DNA of 64,000 bases from Plasmopara viticola (GCA_001695595.3 MBPM02000047.1:186001-250000), one strand, 5' to 3'. Numbered from the stretch's first letter, positions 49,401 through 62,765 are shown. Notes: generated by a model from the letters alone, not told the origin. Numbers and translations: made by a program.

Positions 49401-52400
49401 CTTCTCACAATGAAGCATGGCTGCCCCACGAGCATCGGAAGGGTAGTGCCTGAGGCACCTCGATTCCAGGTCGATTTTGTCATGCGTGAAAGCTGTCCAC
49501 GACAAACTCTGCTCATTGATTAACACGCGATCTGTGTGCATCGTCAGGACCGCGACCTTTATGCCTTAGCATAAAGCTTGCATAATTTGCAGCAAATGGT
49601 ATTTTCTGTTGGTGTTGCTCGGTGGAAATGTGTTACTCACTTGCATCATAAAGGCCCCATCCTTATGACCGTGTCTTAAATTTTACTGGACCACGGCATT
49701 AAACGAGTGCTGTCCTATATGAGCGCATAAGTTGCTACATCATGTGAAGCGAATGGGGTTCGCCCAGCTTAATGCTTTATACACGCACTAATAGGTGTGT
49801 CTGATCTTCCAGTATCGCGTAATGACGACGTGACAGTGAGAAGATCTCACTCATTTCGCCTCGGCTTTGAGCCAGTCATGCCATTAATGAATGGTGGTTT
49901 TCTCTACGAGCATTGTTCAGTAGCTTACGTGCCACATCGCGTTCCGAACTTCGTCTTCAACACCATCAGTGTCTATTTGCAGCGCATTCATGTCCCATAT
50001 GTTGCTCAAATCGTTCCAGCAATAGTGGAAATTGCTTTATTGAAGCGGCTAAATGGCTTATCACATCTATTCCAAGTGTAGTTGATAATCAACCACACAA
50101 AGATTCTTGGCACTGCAGTCAAGTCATGAGATTGCACATGCAAGAGTGAACAGCATTCGACATTATCATCGATGACTAACTTTACGACCTTATCTACCGG
50201 GGTATTAGATTAAGCGACTTTACTTCCTGACTCTAAGCAAGTTATAACAAAGTCAGATTGTGTGCTCAGCAAATAATTAATTTTTATTGTTAGTGAAGCG
50301 TCGAAAGTGAATGATTGGAATTTTTTGAAGTCTTCAAAAAATATGTATTTACCAAGCCCTTCACCGTTGCCTCGATCATCAATAAGCAAGACTTGCACGC
50401 TCAAGTGATAGTACACTCTTTAAGCTAAGCTTTTTAAATACTCGATTCCCAGCAAGCCGCCTTCTGCCTACTGGGTGTGGCCATTCCTCCCCGGCATTCC
50501 GGACGACTGGTTGGCCGTTAAATTTCGACTTGTTGAGCCTTCTCGCACGGTGAAGGAGGCACTTAATTAGTAAACAGCAAAAACCACAGACGAAGCATCA
50601 ATCGATGTTCAACATTTTGGAGATGTATCTTCTCCTCATTGGCATAGCTGATTCTCATTAAAGTCAGATCGCAACATGGACCATGGCTATGCGAGCCCCC
50701 TTCCTATGTCTCTTCAATTTTAAGCTCGGTATTTAATGCCGCTACAACGGACTCTTAAGAACAGAACGCGCGTGCATGGAGAAAATTCGTCCAGGCCACA
50801 CCCGAGTGTCCCTAAAGGTGGTGACTGCAACCTTCTTTGAAAGAAATAATGTCAGCATAGTTCGCAACTCCCCAAACGCCCACAAAATCCTCCCTGATCT
50901 GGTTATTTGCAAAACAAAGTGCCTGCACAAGGCACATGGCAAACGTACTTACGTCAGCTGACGGTTTGAGGCGGCGAAAGCCGCCCCAACTGAGGTATTG
51001 CACGAAATTTTGAACTCGCGTGCTTACTTTCAAGCTTCGAGTTGACCATATCCCTCCCACTCACGAAGTGATGACCAATAACGCCAACTCATTCTCTTTA
51101 CCCAGCGTAACAGATATTTTGCTTTCTGATAATGGTCTTCGCGCTCACTCCGAGCAAATCCGGTATCGGATTTTTTTTAGGCGTCGGCGCCATCACCGCT
51201 GACGACCTGGTCATCCTAGGTAACCCTGCCCACAAAGCGTTTGTATCACCAAAGATCACTTACTAACCGTGTTAAGTCGTGTTCAGATACAATGTCTCAT
51301 GTGTACAAATCCAAGTTAATAATGAGCTTGTTTAGCCCACCTTGCATGTCTTGAGGCAAATAAGCATGTTGGTCGATCCTCACTGCTTATTATTAGAAAA
51401 CTCAGGTACAAGTGTAGTGTGGCTGCCATAGCTATGTGCCAACCCAAAAAACAAATCAATGATCGTCTCGCTAGTGTTGACTCTTACGAAAATTGATTCA
51501 ATCGAGTGGGCGATTAATTTGACCATTGTTAAATACTTAAAGTCAACACGAGTCCGAGATTGCTATTGGCATGACTTCAAGAGCTAGTAATAGTCCTAAT
51601 ATCAAAACTCAATCCAGCTTTTTCTATCCTAATGTGAGCTGGACTTCTGAGGAATTTTTCAAAGGATCCTCTTCGGCGTAAATTTCCTACCATTACTTAA
51701 GCTCGAAGCACCACGTATTTATGTCACCATTGTCAACTAGTGTAACACAAACTAACTCGTGTAATATCATACTTAAGGTAGCCATGAATAACTATCTATG
51801 GTACTAGATGTAGCCTCTTTGACAGTCACAGCTTGGTCGGCTGCTTTAAGCAAGCTATCTGCGAGACTAACGATTTATGGCAGCCACGTTGATCCTCCGA
51901 TAGAGTTTGTAGAAAGGTTAAGTACCGACCTTTGTTGAACAAAAGAGCACTAAACCAAGGAGCATGTAGTGTATGGCCAGCTTTTTTTCCAGCTTGAAAT
52001 ACATGTGCTGGATAGGAACGAGGCTTTAGATCGCAAGAGGTCTTAATGTGTTGATACACCAAGGAACCCGTTATAGTACTGATATCTACAGTACAAGTCA
52101 AAGACCTACAAACCGATTTATAAAGGCCAATTAATTTGAGCGCTTACTACCTAGTGCAATGCTTGCTGAAAGCAGTCGATCCGAAAACTTGAGTTTTGTT
52201 CGCTTTGATCGAAAGAAGATTGCCTAATTTAGCACGATAACTGTTTAGCGACTATGGCATCTTATGGTGACGTAGCGACATTATCGACGTACCGCGTAAT
52301 GCTTAAATGTTGTTGGTTTTGCGTGCTGAATGAGATGCGCCTATGTCAGTCCCTGTCATATTCATTGATGCGCATGGCAAGGATAGCGTCTAATAAGCGC

Positions 52401-54499
52401 TTATCAATCTGAAAGTCGGGTAAAGAAGATATTTTTACGTGTGTTTACAAAAAAATCGCCCATTCTTACTTAACAAGATAAGACGGGCTTTTCGGTAGGA
52501 TATATTCCAAGTTTTTGATGGAGGCTTTATATAATGATGACCTCCAATACCTTAAAATTGGCATCAACGTTGATAGATCTTGGTGTGAGGATCATTGATA
52601 TCATTACAAGTTTTCGGGCTCAATAACTAATTATATCGATCGACAAGAATTAGAAGTAGGATGAAGACAATTTGATATACTACCCATTCGTACATCTATC
52701 TCGAGATCGCTGGATGAAAGAATGTTAATCTTCATGTGCGCTTTCTGTAACAAAGGGGCTTTTCGATTTCCGGACAACGCACCTTGAACGATCGTATAGC
52801 TCTATAAGATACGCAGACATGGATAACAAAACGGGCTGTATTTTTAAGGGCGGTTAGATCTTCAACTTAAAATAACATTTTTTCAAGATTGAAAAACTAG
52901 CGCGTTTTTCATGAATGTAATGCAAAATCATGCGCTTTTGCCTTCAAATTAATTAAATGTTAATGAACATATTCGTCTAGACTACGGTGCTTCGCATCAA
53001 GCAGATCGTAAAAAAGCTGGCTTTTCAATGTAACGAGGTCTGACGGAACCCGGGCCGTCGTTACCGTGACTCTCTCCTTAATAAATACTGAGCGCAAATT
53101 TGTCTTTAGAAACAGCATTGCATTACCATTCTTTTGAGCACGATAGTGTTGAAGTGACCACTGTAATTTAGTATTTAGAATGTCGCTTGCAAGGGTAAGC
53201 ACCAATTTTTTTTCCGAACAGATAGGCCGGCAGGCAGTGTATTGTGCTCTGGCGGATATACCTCGTAGGTGTTAAATGACAGAGTGATCCTTACTAAATT
53301 CCACCTTTTTCATACGGCCCCGACTATATGTATGGTTGCGTATTCACGGACTTAAGAACACACTACGAATTCATCAGCGTCTTACTTTTTTCATCAAAGG
53401 CTATTGCCAAGTTGAAAAGAATGAAAAACCCAGCGATAACACAATTTGGCCAAACATAGTCAAAGAAATTGAATGCGGCATGTCTACTTTCCCTGCATTA
53501 ATGTAACTTTTCTTAGTATCTCTTCAAGCTACAACAATAAACTATCAAAGACTAAGCACTCTACGCCATCTCTATTTTGGCTACAAGGTGGACGTTTACG
53601 GAGTGGTAATAATTAATGTCACACATTGGCTTGAGGCTAATAAATAACGCCGCAAGAGGGCGACCAAAAGGCTCGGACGTAGTTTGTGATTAAGCTCACG
53701 TAGTAAAGTGACTGTTCGTACCCAAGTAGCTATTAGCATTACAATGGAATGAAATTATTGGGTATGACTTTATGACGATCTCGTCTTGGAGAACAGTCAA
53801 TGATAGGGGCTAAAATGTGTTGAGCACGAACTAGATCGGATCGTCAACGTGTCGTGCTAGACAATCTCATATAGCCGATATACCTGGTCGATTAAAAAAT
53901 CAACCTAGGTTGCGCATTTTTTTTTTATTTCATTGCAGGTAGCTCTTTGTCGTGTACAAGAAATTTTTTCTTGCAGCCTTGAGCTACCTTTAACGCGACC
54001 ACTCAATCTCGACCATCGGCATCTGCTTAAAAATGTGCACTGTCAAAGGCAAAGTTTGATGCATCACAGACGAGGCTTACTAGTCGCGTTTAATCTGGTA
54101 GCGTCAAAATTGGCGCCTGTAATTACTGCTCTTTAAACGCTAATTGCTTCTCGGTGTTAAGCTCCTTAACCCATTCAGTATTCAACTTAATGGTGGCTTT
54201 GGAGCTTATGCATAACTCGCACTGTATTGATGCATGTCTTGGCAAGCGTAATACTTGTCAATTCACAATGGCGTTGATTTAAGTGAAGTTTTCTGCCGGT
54301 CACCAGTAATTAAATGCGTAACAAATGGAACAACACTTTTAACAGGGTCTACGACGATAGCGTTGCCATGGTAAAAATCCACATTGAAAAACAGTCAATC
54401 GCTCATCAAGCTTGTGGATCGCTGCGATTATTTCATCATGCCTTGCAAGCAGAACATCGTACATGTCACTAGTATTAATTATTCTGCCTACTATCGAGC
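43450..54499. other. Long gene-poor stretch
   Basis: No gene could be supported over 11 kb. Some minus-strand frames look somewhat protein-like (44667-44930 with a hydrophobic start and a GTATGT donor; 45975-46202; 47504-47770) but could not be joined or assigned. A perfect small hairpin, GGCGGCGAAAGCCGCC, occurs near 50971. The rest is AT-rich and probably decayed repeats. Confidence 0.4.
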
Positions 54500-55300
54500 T
54501 CCGGCCGCTCGCAAATCTAATGAGCTCATGGAAGGTGGTATATCTGTTTGGTTTTCATCAGAAGATGAGATGAACTAGAGCGATAAAGCACGTACTACAC
54601 AAGTCGATCAGTGAAGTGATCAATGAAAACGACCCTGCACATTGCCGACCAATTATGGCAACGGAGGACGTAAGGCCAAACAACAAGCTTCTCTAACGGC
54701 ATCCTCAACGGCATCTTCATATCGTCGATTGTACTGGTATGCTTATATATGGCGGGGATATTTTCATTGACCGAGTGCATCTGAAGACGATTCTGCAATT
54801 GATAGACCACCTTCAGATCGTTGATCTGGTGTTGCAACGACAGCTTCAGACACTTCACCCACGCCAATCAAATAAGCTTGCAAGGACTCTGAATTTATCG
54901 AAAAAAATGAAGAGGGCTGATGATCTGCTCGTTGCATTTCAACAAATTCACCATCGCTCAACTCCATAACCAATGTGAGGATAGCTGAGCGCCATTCAAT
55001 AGTCAGCTTCCTCTCACATTGGGGTGATCACGAAAACTATGATTACATTTTGGATAGTCCGTTGTGCAATGTGGACAGCTGAACCTGACACGTACAGCAC
55101 ATGGGATGTCGTTCTTAAGCGATCGAGTGTGAATCTTGAATTTGAGGCCGTCGCCCGTGCGAAATAACTCTTGCTCTTTATGCCCGAGCTCGACTACCGA
55201 TTCTTCATAGTGTTCCACGTGGCCGGAACGGAATGAATTGCGGATCGCCTTTACATTTTAAAATACGCGTTTCCGGAGATACGCCAGGGAAATAAATTGC
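54500..55300. mobile_element. Long-inverted-arm element, unit 0 (left arm missing)
   Basis: This unit contains the central part (about 54500-54970) and a right arm (about 54990-55300) of the family whose complete copy is at 56576-57999. The left arm is absent. On the minus strand the right arm is open and reads the family peptide with ESVVELGHKEQELFRTGDGL and a CPHC motif (55218-55003). Stops interrupt the central part in all frames, so it is inactive. It abuts unit 1 with a clean junction near 55300. Confidence 0.7.
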
Positions 55301-55790
55301 GTCATGGCTGTCCACATTATACAACGGATTACCAAACTTTAATCACGATTTTTGAGATCACCCCGAATATGACATGAAGCTGACCGGTCCAAACCAGCAT
55401 CAACAATGTCAAGATTGTATTGATCGAATGACATGACAATGCTACTGTAGCGAATGAGGATGCAGATGATGGTCACGAGATCATGAAAGGTGGTATATCA
55501 GGTTGGTCATCATCAAAAGACGAGAGGGATTCAGGCAATAAAGCACTGATCAAGCTGATCAGCGCAGTGATTGATAGAAGCGACCCTGCACCCAATTAAA
55601 GCAACGGAGGACGTGGGGCCGAACGACAAGCTTCTCCAACGGCATCCACGTAGCCGGATCTGAATGAGTCGCGGATCGCCTCTACGTTTTGAAATAAACG
55701 TTTTCGGAAACACGCGAGCCGAAAAAATTGATACATGTGCTTCATCTTGTTGGTTGCTAAGTTTGGTGAGAGTTTCACTTGCGTTGAAAA
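55301..55790. mobile_element. Long-inverted-arm element, unit 1 (internally deleted)
   Basis: The inner half of a left arm (about 55310-55430) is followed by an acidic and central block (55440-55648). The sequence then jumps directly to the outer part of a right arm (55649-55790), which ends in GCGTTGAAAA. About 200 inner bases of the right arm and the rest of the centre are missing, so this is a deleted copy. Confidence 0.7.
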
Positions 55791-56575
55791 AGTCGATCCT
55801 TTCAAAATATGCGCGAGATCAGCTTGTGATGTTAATTATGAGAGACGCGATGTCTCAGACAATTGTTTGCTTGTTATTTATTGATGGCTTTCCATTTCAC
55901 ATTGGAGCCACGTACCGGACTCATACATCCAAAGCCCGCTATCCTTGGTGTTCGCAAACTCACTCACTACTAAGATGCGATTGCTTGTCTTCTTGGTGGC
56001 AAAATTGTCAATGAGAAAATTGGCTGTCTTCTTGCGCCCTTTTTCATTTGAACTTGAAATTCGTATGCTCACGCTTTGCGTAATTACGCTTTGTTACGAA
56101 GCTGTTAGAGATGGTACAAAATTATAACATTTTATGTAGATACACAAGCAAATGTTGTGCGAAAATGATAACCAAGCAAGGAGATCATCCGAAAGAACCG
56201 CGAGCTCTCTGTTTTACATCAATCTACGGAGCGCCTCAAATACTACCAAAGCAAGAAAGCGGACCTCAATTCCATGCTGAAAACTATCTCACACACTGAT
56301 TTTATTAAATATCCGCTTTTTATGCTTCAATCGGAAATTATTAAACAATTGAAGATCCGAAACGAGGCACCATGCAAGCAAAGTGAAACTATATTTTAGT
56401 GCAAGTATGATGTGTGCATAGATACATACAACAAGCTGCTTTTCGAGCTTAAAACACTGTCATCCATATGTAAATGGAATATAGATCGATCCTTTTCCAA
56501 AGATAAAGCTTTATAATCCCCGTATGACATCTGAGACATCTAAGAGGGACCTCGCGCTTATAATGATAGAATGAG

Positions 56576-57999
56576 TTTTCAACGGTAGTGAACTCCCGCT
56601 GACCCAAGCAACCAACACGATGATGCATATGGAGCAAATTAACCAATGGTGTTTTTCAAAAACGCGTATGAAGAGATGATCCATGACTCTCTTCGTTCCG
56701 GCTACGTAGAAAACTACGACGAATCGGTAGTCGAGCTTAAGCATAAAGAGCAAGATTTATTTCGCACGGTTGACGGCCTTAAATTTAGTTTCACGCTCGG
56801 TCTCTCACGAACGACATCCCATGGGCTGTTCGTGTCATGTTCACCTGTCCACATTGCGTACCGGACTCTCCAAATTTCAATCACGATTTTCTCGATGACC
56901 CGAATATGACAGGGAGCTGACCGGTCCAAACCATCACCAACAATGTCAAGATTGTATTGAAGGACTGAAACGACTGGATCAACAACTCTTGAGCTCAAAC
57001 GAACTTAAAACTGCTCCGGAGAAAAGCAAAAGCCAAATTTACGTTTTGATTGGCGTTCTCATCGATACCCCGATCGAAACAACGCCGTAACTTCTGACCG
57101 TGACACATCCGATGATGAAGAGAAAAAAAGCACAACACATTCCCTTGCTTGCAATGCTATGATAGCGAATGAGGATGCAGATGATGATGATGATCACGAG
57201 CTCATGGAATTGATATTTCTGGTCGGTTTGTATCGGAAGATGAGAGGGACCCAGGCGATAAAGTACGTACTGATCAAGCTGATCAGCGCAGTGATTGATA
57301 AAAGCGACCGTGCACATTTTCGGCCAATTATAGCAACGGACGACGTGGGGCCGAACGACAAGCTTCTCCACCGGCATCCCCACCGGCATCTTCAATTCGT
57401 CGATTGTACTGGTATGCTGGGATAAGTTTATTGATCGATTGCGTATGAAGATATTTCTGCAACTGACTGGTCACCTTCAAATCGTTGATCTAGTTCACAC
57501 ACGCCATACAAGTAAGCTTACAGGGATTTCGAATCTGTCAAGAAATTAGAAGAGGGATAATTTTCTGCTCGTTGAATTACAGCAAATTCACCATGACCCA
57601 ACTACATATCCGACGTGAGGATAGATGAGCAAAGTTCACTTGTCAGCTCCCTGTCATACTCGGGGTGATCACGAAGACTGTGATTAAATTTTGGGAATAT
57701 GGTGTGCAATGTGGATAGTTCAACCTCGCATGAACGGTACGTGGGATGTGGTTCCTGCACGACCGAGTGTTAATCTTGAATTCAAGGCCGCCACCCAAGC
57801 GAAATAACTCTTGCTCTTTATGCCCAAGATCGACTACCAATTCTTCACAGTGTTCCATGTAGCCGGAACTGAATGAGTCGCGGATCGCCTCTACATTTTA
57901 AAATATGCGTTTTCGGAGATGCACCAGCCGAAAAAAATAATTCATGTGCATCATCTTGTTGGTTGTTGAAGTCGGTGAGAGTTCAACTAGCGTTGAAAA
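56576..57999. mobile_element. Long-inverted-arm element, unit 2 (most complete)
   Basis: The left arm (about 56576-56935) and right arm (about 57635-57999) are inverted, diverged copies of each other. The ends are TTTTCAACG at the left and CGTTGAAAA at the right. Read inward, both arms encode versions of one peptide: FRSGY-E-Y-E-VVEL-HKEQ-LFR, then a segment with CPHC and NH-F, then a stop after GS. In the left arm the frame is broken; in the right arm it is open (57858-57643, minus). The centre encodes an acidic run (DADDDDDHELME, about 57171) and IKLISAVID (about 57273). No transposase domain was recognised. The architecture resembles a foldback-type DNA transposon or a gene captured between inverted copies. 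Confidence 0.75.
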
Positions 58000-60402
58000 A
58001 TAGTTACGCTCCATACTTGAACAAATATAGCACCTACTTGATAAATATGTGATCTATATATCATTTAAAAAAATTACACGATCAAAATATTGTATCATTT
58101 GCAGAGACCAGGAACCTCTCGGTCCTGTGTCGAGCGACTAAACACTCGAGCCACAAATTGGTTTGTGTTTATCTCGGGACAGACCAGCTGTTCGATGGTC
58201 AAACTTGATCAGATCAGAGCTGTGACTGCGCGGAAACCATTCATACTTGTGCTGCACGTAATACTCACGAAGCCAAGGCTTAACCCAGTTCAGAACCGGA
58301 TGAATGCAGCTAAAATTCAGAGTCTGTGTCAAGATCCTGTTACGGGAACCAAGCGATCAAAGTAAGAGTTGATGTAGTCGTATTACAACGAAAGCATGTG
58401 TAGCTCAGCGAGCTGGTGTACCGAAATTGGAAAATAGGGTCCTTTTCATTAAGCTTGCATTTCATTGTGGTCAGATCACAAGCATCATTGAGTTCCTCTA
58501 TCCTATTAAACAAGATGTACTTAATGTTACACTTGACACCATTGTCACTTGACTAGTCTTTATCTTTTTGTGTTTGCTTATATCCTTGCCAAATCGACCA
58601 AGGCGTTGTTAACTTCCTGTTAATCATTTCGACTTTCACGCCGTCAGACTTATCGATATCTCAATTCTTTGATACAGCTATCATAGCTTGTACAAATGCT
58701 TTGCACGAGCTTGCTTGAGTTAAGCTGTTTGCCTTGGTGACTTCTACATCGCGTAATAGGTATCACCTGAGCGATGGAATATCGATAAAATTCTCTAGGC
58801 TTACTTAACTTACGAGACAGTTTTGAAATGTTATTCAATTGTTCTTGGTAGTATGTATAAATGTGCTTAGCAATAATACTTCTGTACAGCCAATCAGTGT
58901 ATTTCAAAATAGCTTACAACAAAGCGAAGCCCTTGTAACAGCATTTGCTCAGTGTCGTAACGCTTCCTTGCCTGTCGATTTAATTAGACGATACGACAGG
59001 CGACCATTTCCATCCAATTGTAGCGCAATTATTGCATAATCTTTACGACAATCCCCGAGTGGATGGGACTCTTATGAGGTTAATCACATGAGAGTGCCTC
59101 TCCGTTGGCTTGACTAGAGGGCAACGCCGGCCCAAAAGCTGGATAAGAAACAGAATTTATATATACAAGGTTGACACATAGCGCGTGCTGCAAACTATCA
59201 GGGTTTCACTTCGTTTAAAGGTTGAAATGCGTGTTCAGGGCTCGATATGATTTATGGTTGATTTTTTTAGGCTTTAGTCATGGTCGGAATGCGCATCGAT
59301 ACTTTCGGGCTTATCACTGTATCGCAAGCTTTAGCTGAGGCTTTTCATCGAACAAAGTAAGGGTGGATGTGGCTATACCGAAAGCGGTGTGTGGCTATAA
59401 TGAAAGCGTTGTGTGTGGCATTATTTAATTAATCTTAGAATATTTTATAGACGCGCATATGGCAGTTCTAATCAGTTTTTCTTAGAAGAAGCATTGACGA
59501 TGACTCACGATCTATCTGATTGACTACGGGGATCATCATGATCCTGCAAAAGAGCAAAAATGTTGCAGCAGCAAAGAGCAAACCATTGTCAGCAGAATGG
59601 GATATAACATGTGAGACTGAAAATAAATAGGTAAAACTTCAGCGCAAAATGGAAGAGCCAAGCTAATGCACCCACAGATTGCGACGAGAAATTCAAAAAG
59701 TCGGTGTGCGGAAGATACTTAAAGCGGTTATTTTGGTGCTTTTTTCATGCTCTGTGAGAGCTTTGACGCTTACGCCACTTATGCATTATGGTTGATTGCT
59801 ACAATTTATTATGTCTGTGCTCTAAAAGTACGGATCCGACGAATAGCGCATATAAGACCGATCAAAGCCTATTGCACGTCGTTCGCTTAAGACCGGGAGG
59901 TCATTTACCTGATTAACCTTATCTACAGACCTATTGGAATGGTCATCATGGAGTAGAGAGCAGAAAATCTAATCGAACAGGTTTACTACTCCTTTGAGGC
60001 GAACAGACAAAAAATACCGTCTTGGTGCTGCATGGTGACGATCTTCCGTTTCTTCGACTGCTTCCATTTTGTCTTCAACTGCATTTTATTACAACCAACC
60101 TTACGCCTATTGTCGAAGCTCAGACGCAAATTATGGCGAATTTTTTAAGTATTCGACTTCTAACAACAACGAAAAAGATAGCCTTCGATGGCCTCACGAA
60201 CGATGATCGCAGCTTAAAGCTTGGTGGTTTAATCTTAGTAGAATATTTACGAGGACGCGTCTCGTCTTGAAAACGTGTTACGAATAAAAGTGCGCCACCG
60301 TGGGCGCTCGAGAACCTGTGGATCAGATCGGCGACAAGTCAGATCCTTAACAGCAGAAATGCGCGAAGGCGCGCGATCCTCGATCGAATGGCGGTTGGTA
60401 CA
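58000..60402. other. Gene-poor stretch next to MAP65
   Basis: No gene could be supported. A short tandem duplication, GTGGCTATA followed by GAAAGCG, repeats with a 22-bp period near 59367-59415. The plus-strand frame 60022-60270 (82 residues) is unrecognised and lies beyond the 3' end of MAP65. The sequence near 58100 (CTCTCGGTCCTGTGTCGAGCGACT) loosely resembles a block in the A/B repeat family. Confidence 0.4.
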
Positions 60403-62499
60403 CTATACAAATTGCTTAGCCAAACGTACCACGAGTGCATAATATAAAGCAGTAATTGCGCCAACCTGGATGCGACGTTGATTAGTTGCCTCACTATGAT
60501 GCGTCGTTTGACTTGGACTCGGACAGATCACCTTTTTAGTCTTTCTGTTTTTGTCGTCCGAAAGCCATTTTGAGCGCATTTGCGCCAAGTACGGTTTATC
60601 TGCAAGATTTGAATGAAGTTAGCTACACCTTGACTTGAGTGGTGCTTGCCCAGCTATATTTTGGTACTTCTACCTTTCCAGCGGAATACCAGACCGGTTT
60701 CATCCTCCCATCTAGAAATTCGGTCGAGCAGGATTGATGTAAATTTGGGCAGCTCTCTCTCGATGCGCAGACGTGTCCTTTCGTCAGGCACTTCGTTTCT
60801 GAAAAAAGGATTATGACAATGATCTTGGGACAATAAATCGAGCCTTTAGTCCAAGGACGTACTTTGCACGAGCTTGCAAAATCTCTTCACGCTTGGTAGC
60901 GTACTATTTAAAATAATCCCACTTACATTAATCAGTAATCACACGACAAACTTCCAGCTTCAAAACGTACTCTTGTGAGTTTCTTCATTTCAGACACTTG
61001 ACATTCCAAGCGCTCAAGTGCCATCTCGTGTGCACGAAAAATCTTGTAGGACAAGTCTGAGTCAGGCGTCGTCATCATGGTTGCAAAATGCAAACGCTGG
61101 TTTGAGCTGCAGCCAAGTAATTCCCAATGCTTTGTTATGGCATTGCGCAATTTTGTAATTTGAGCAACGGTCGCAGCAAAGCGCTTTTGGTGGCGTTGAA
61201 GTCTTGTTAGCTCTGCCTCGCACTTTGTATGACCCAGCAAAAACTGTGGTTATTTGGATGAACAATACAACGACATCATGCTCAGCTCACCAATTGGAGA
61301 GCAGCTAGACCAGCTTCCTGCACACTCATTCGAAAACGTTCTTGCTCTTCATCGGAAATCTACACCTCAACTTGTAAACAACTTGACCGCGAAGCCTTTC
61401 GAAGCTCCTCCGACACACCTTTAACTCACGCCAAAGCTCGTGAATTTGCCCAAGCATTTCTGCCAGACGTTGCTCTTTTTTGACTTTAAGCTCGCAGCTC
61501 GACAATTCTCTGCGATTTTTTCTGGAGCATTTCTACTGACAAATCGCGCTCCTGAGAAAGACATTCAGGTCGTTTGAGGCGTAAGCGACCGACACCCTTA
61601 TTCACTAGCTTACCGTCAAGCGACAATTGATGTCCGCCGCAAACGTGTGACCAGCTTCAATTTGAAGCTCTTGAGTGAGCTGCACACACTCGCTGACCGC
61701 TTCCAGAAGTGCTGCTCTACGTGTGTGCTACCACTTGTGTAAGTAAGTTCTACCAGAATAAACTGCATTTAGAAGTTGCGCATGTACCATACCACTTCAC
61801 GGGTTCTAGTTCTAGCCATTTTCTGCAAAGTTGCCTTGTAGTTTTCACTTAAAATGGGTACATCTGAAGGCTACAGGATCACTTTAAACGAACATTCGGC
61901 ACACAGGTAGTATTTGACCACTACTTCACTCACCATAACGGACGTTGTACCCAGCTTCTTATCCATCAGACTTAAGTAATCATGAATTTTAGTAACCTCA
62001 ACCAAGCGACCAATGCGAATCTGTGCCCACAACATCGTGAGATCGATCGTCGACAGTGAAGAGAAATGTCGTACACTATCAAAGAATTTAAATTCTATCT
62101 CAAGCGCAGCAAGCCGATCGCGCAGAGCATTGCAGCACAATTGATCTAATGACTGAATACACCAGTTTGCCGACTGGCATTGGACCATTAAAATTCAGTA
62201 ACAAGAATTAGAACTTCATTGTTCTTTCCTACCTCGTTGCCCTGAAACTGCGCCTTACTTGTCTGCACCTCCTTCTCTTGCTCGGCAATTCGGAGCACTG
62301 CCCGGTCAACCCCTCTGCGCCACTTTGATACACTCCTTTGACACCTTTGCTTGATTGTTGCGATCAGAAGTTTTTTCTGTTGCAGTCGCTCATCCTCGTT
62401 CAGCCCGAACTTTTGCCATAGTGCCGTCAGCTGTGTTAACGCGTCGGTCAATATAGAATTTACAGCCAGCTCAACACTTTTATTATTATCATTAGACAT
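60403..62499 (-). CDS. MAP65/PRC1/Ase1-family microtubule-bundling protein
   Basis: The predicted protein has 505 aa in ten exons: 62499-62233, 62173-61934, 61870-61793, 61727-61614, 61532-61419, 61359-61291, 61243-60971, 60903-60863, 60798-60674, 60599-60403. Introns are 47-81 nt, with donors such as GTGAGT, GTAAGC, GTGAGC and GTACGT. The family crosslinks antiparallel microtubules at the spindle midzone in cytokinesis. Evidence is the repeated family motif (LTALWQKFGLNEDERLQ in exon 1, IHELWRELKISDEEQERF across exons 5-6, HWELLG-S in exon 7), extended coiled coil throughout, and the conserved tail LPKFTSILLDRI-RWE-ETGLVFRW joined to KPYLAQM. The exon 5 acceptor is uncertain: a better-looking CTTTCTCAG at about 61551 leads to an in-frame stop, so the downstream CAGTAG was used. 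The C-terminus after KNRKTKK is basic and not conserved to my knowledge, so the true end may differ. It is divergent from RPSA. Confidence 0.85.
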
Positions 62500-62765
62500 G
62501 GATCAGACGCTGACTGAGTTGCTGTTTTTTGCCACGAATTTTCACTTCTCGTTAAGGAAAAAAGGCTACGACCATGTTGACACCAGATCGTCGACGAAGC
62601 TGATAATGGGTACATTGATGTATCATCACGCAACAAATGTGCACCACACTAATCGAGGTTCGATTAATTCCGATAGTGTTTGGTTGGTGGTCGGCCTTGC
62701 ATCGCACATGCGCTAGGCATAACTCATCGCGCTTGAAAAGAACACAAATTGATCGCATCGCAGCC
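62500..62765. promoter_or_regulatory. Shared upstream region of MAP65 and RPSA
   Basis: The two genes are transcribed away from each other with 266 bp between their start codons, so this stretch must hold both promoters. No TATA box is evident. TCATCGCGCTTG about 37 bp before the RPSA ATG and TTTTCACTTCTC at about 62538 are loose candidates for initiator-type elements. The open frame extends upstream of the RPSA ATG without a stop, but the conserved protein starts at 62766. Confidence 0.45.

Noticed and set aside
61360..61418. Apparent frameshift and stop in MAP65 between LWRELK and ISDEEQERF
   Set aside because: The segment is a 59-nt GT-AG intron; removing it restores the family motif.
62637..62765. 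In-frame 43-codon extension before the RPSA ATG
   Set aside because: The conserved family N-terminus begins at the ATG at 62766 and the upstream codons match no uS2 sequence.
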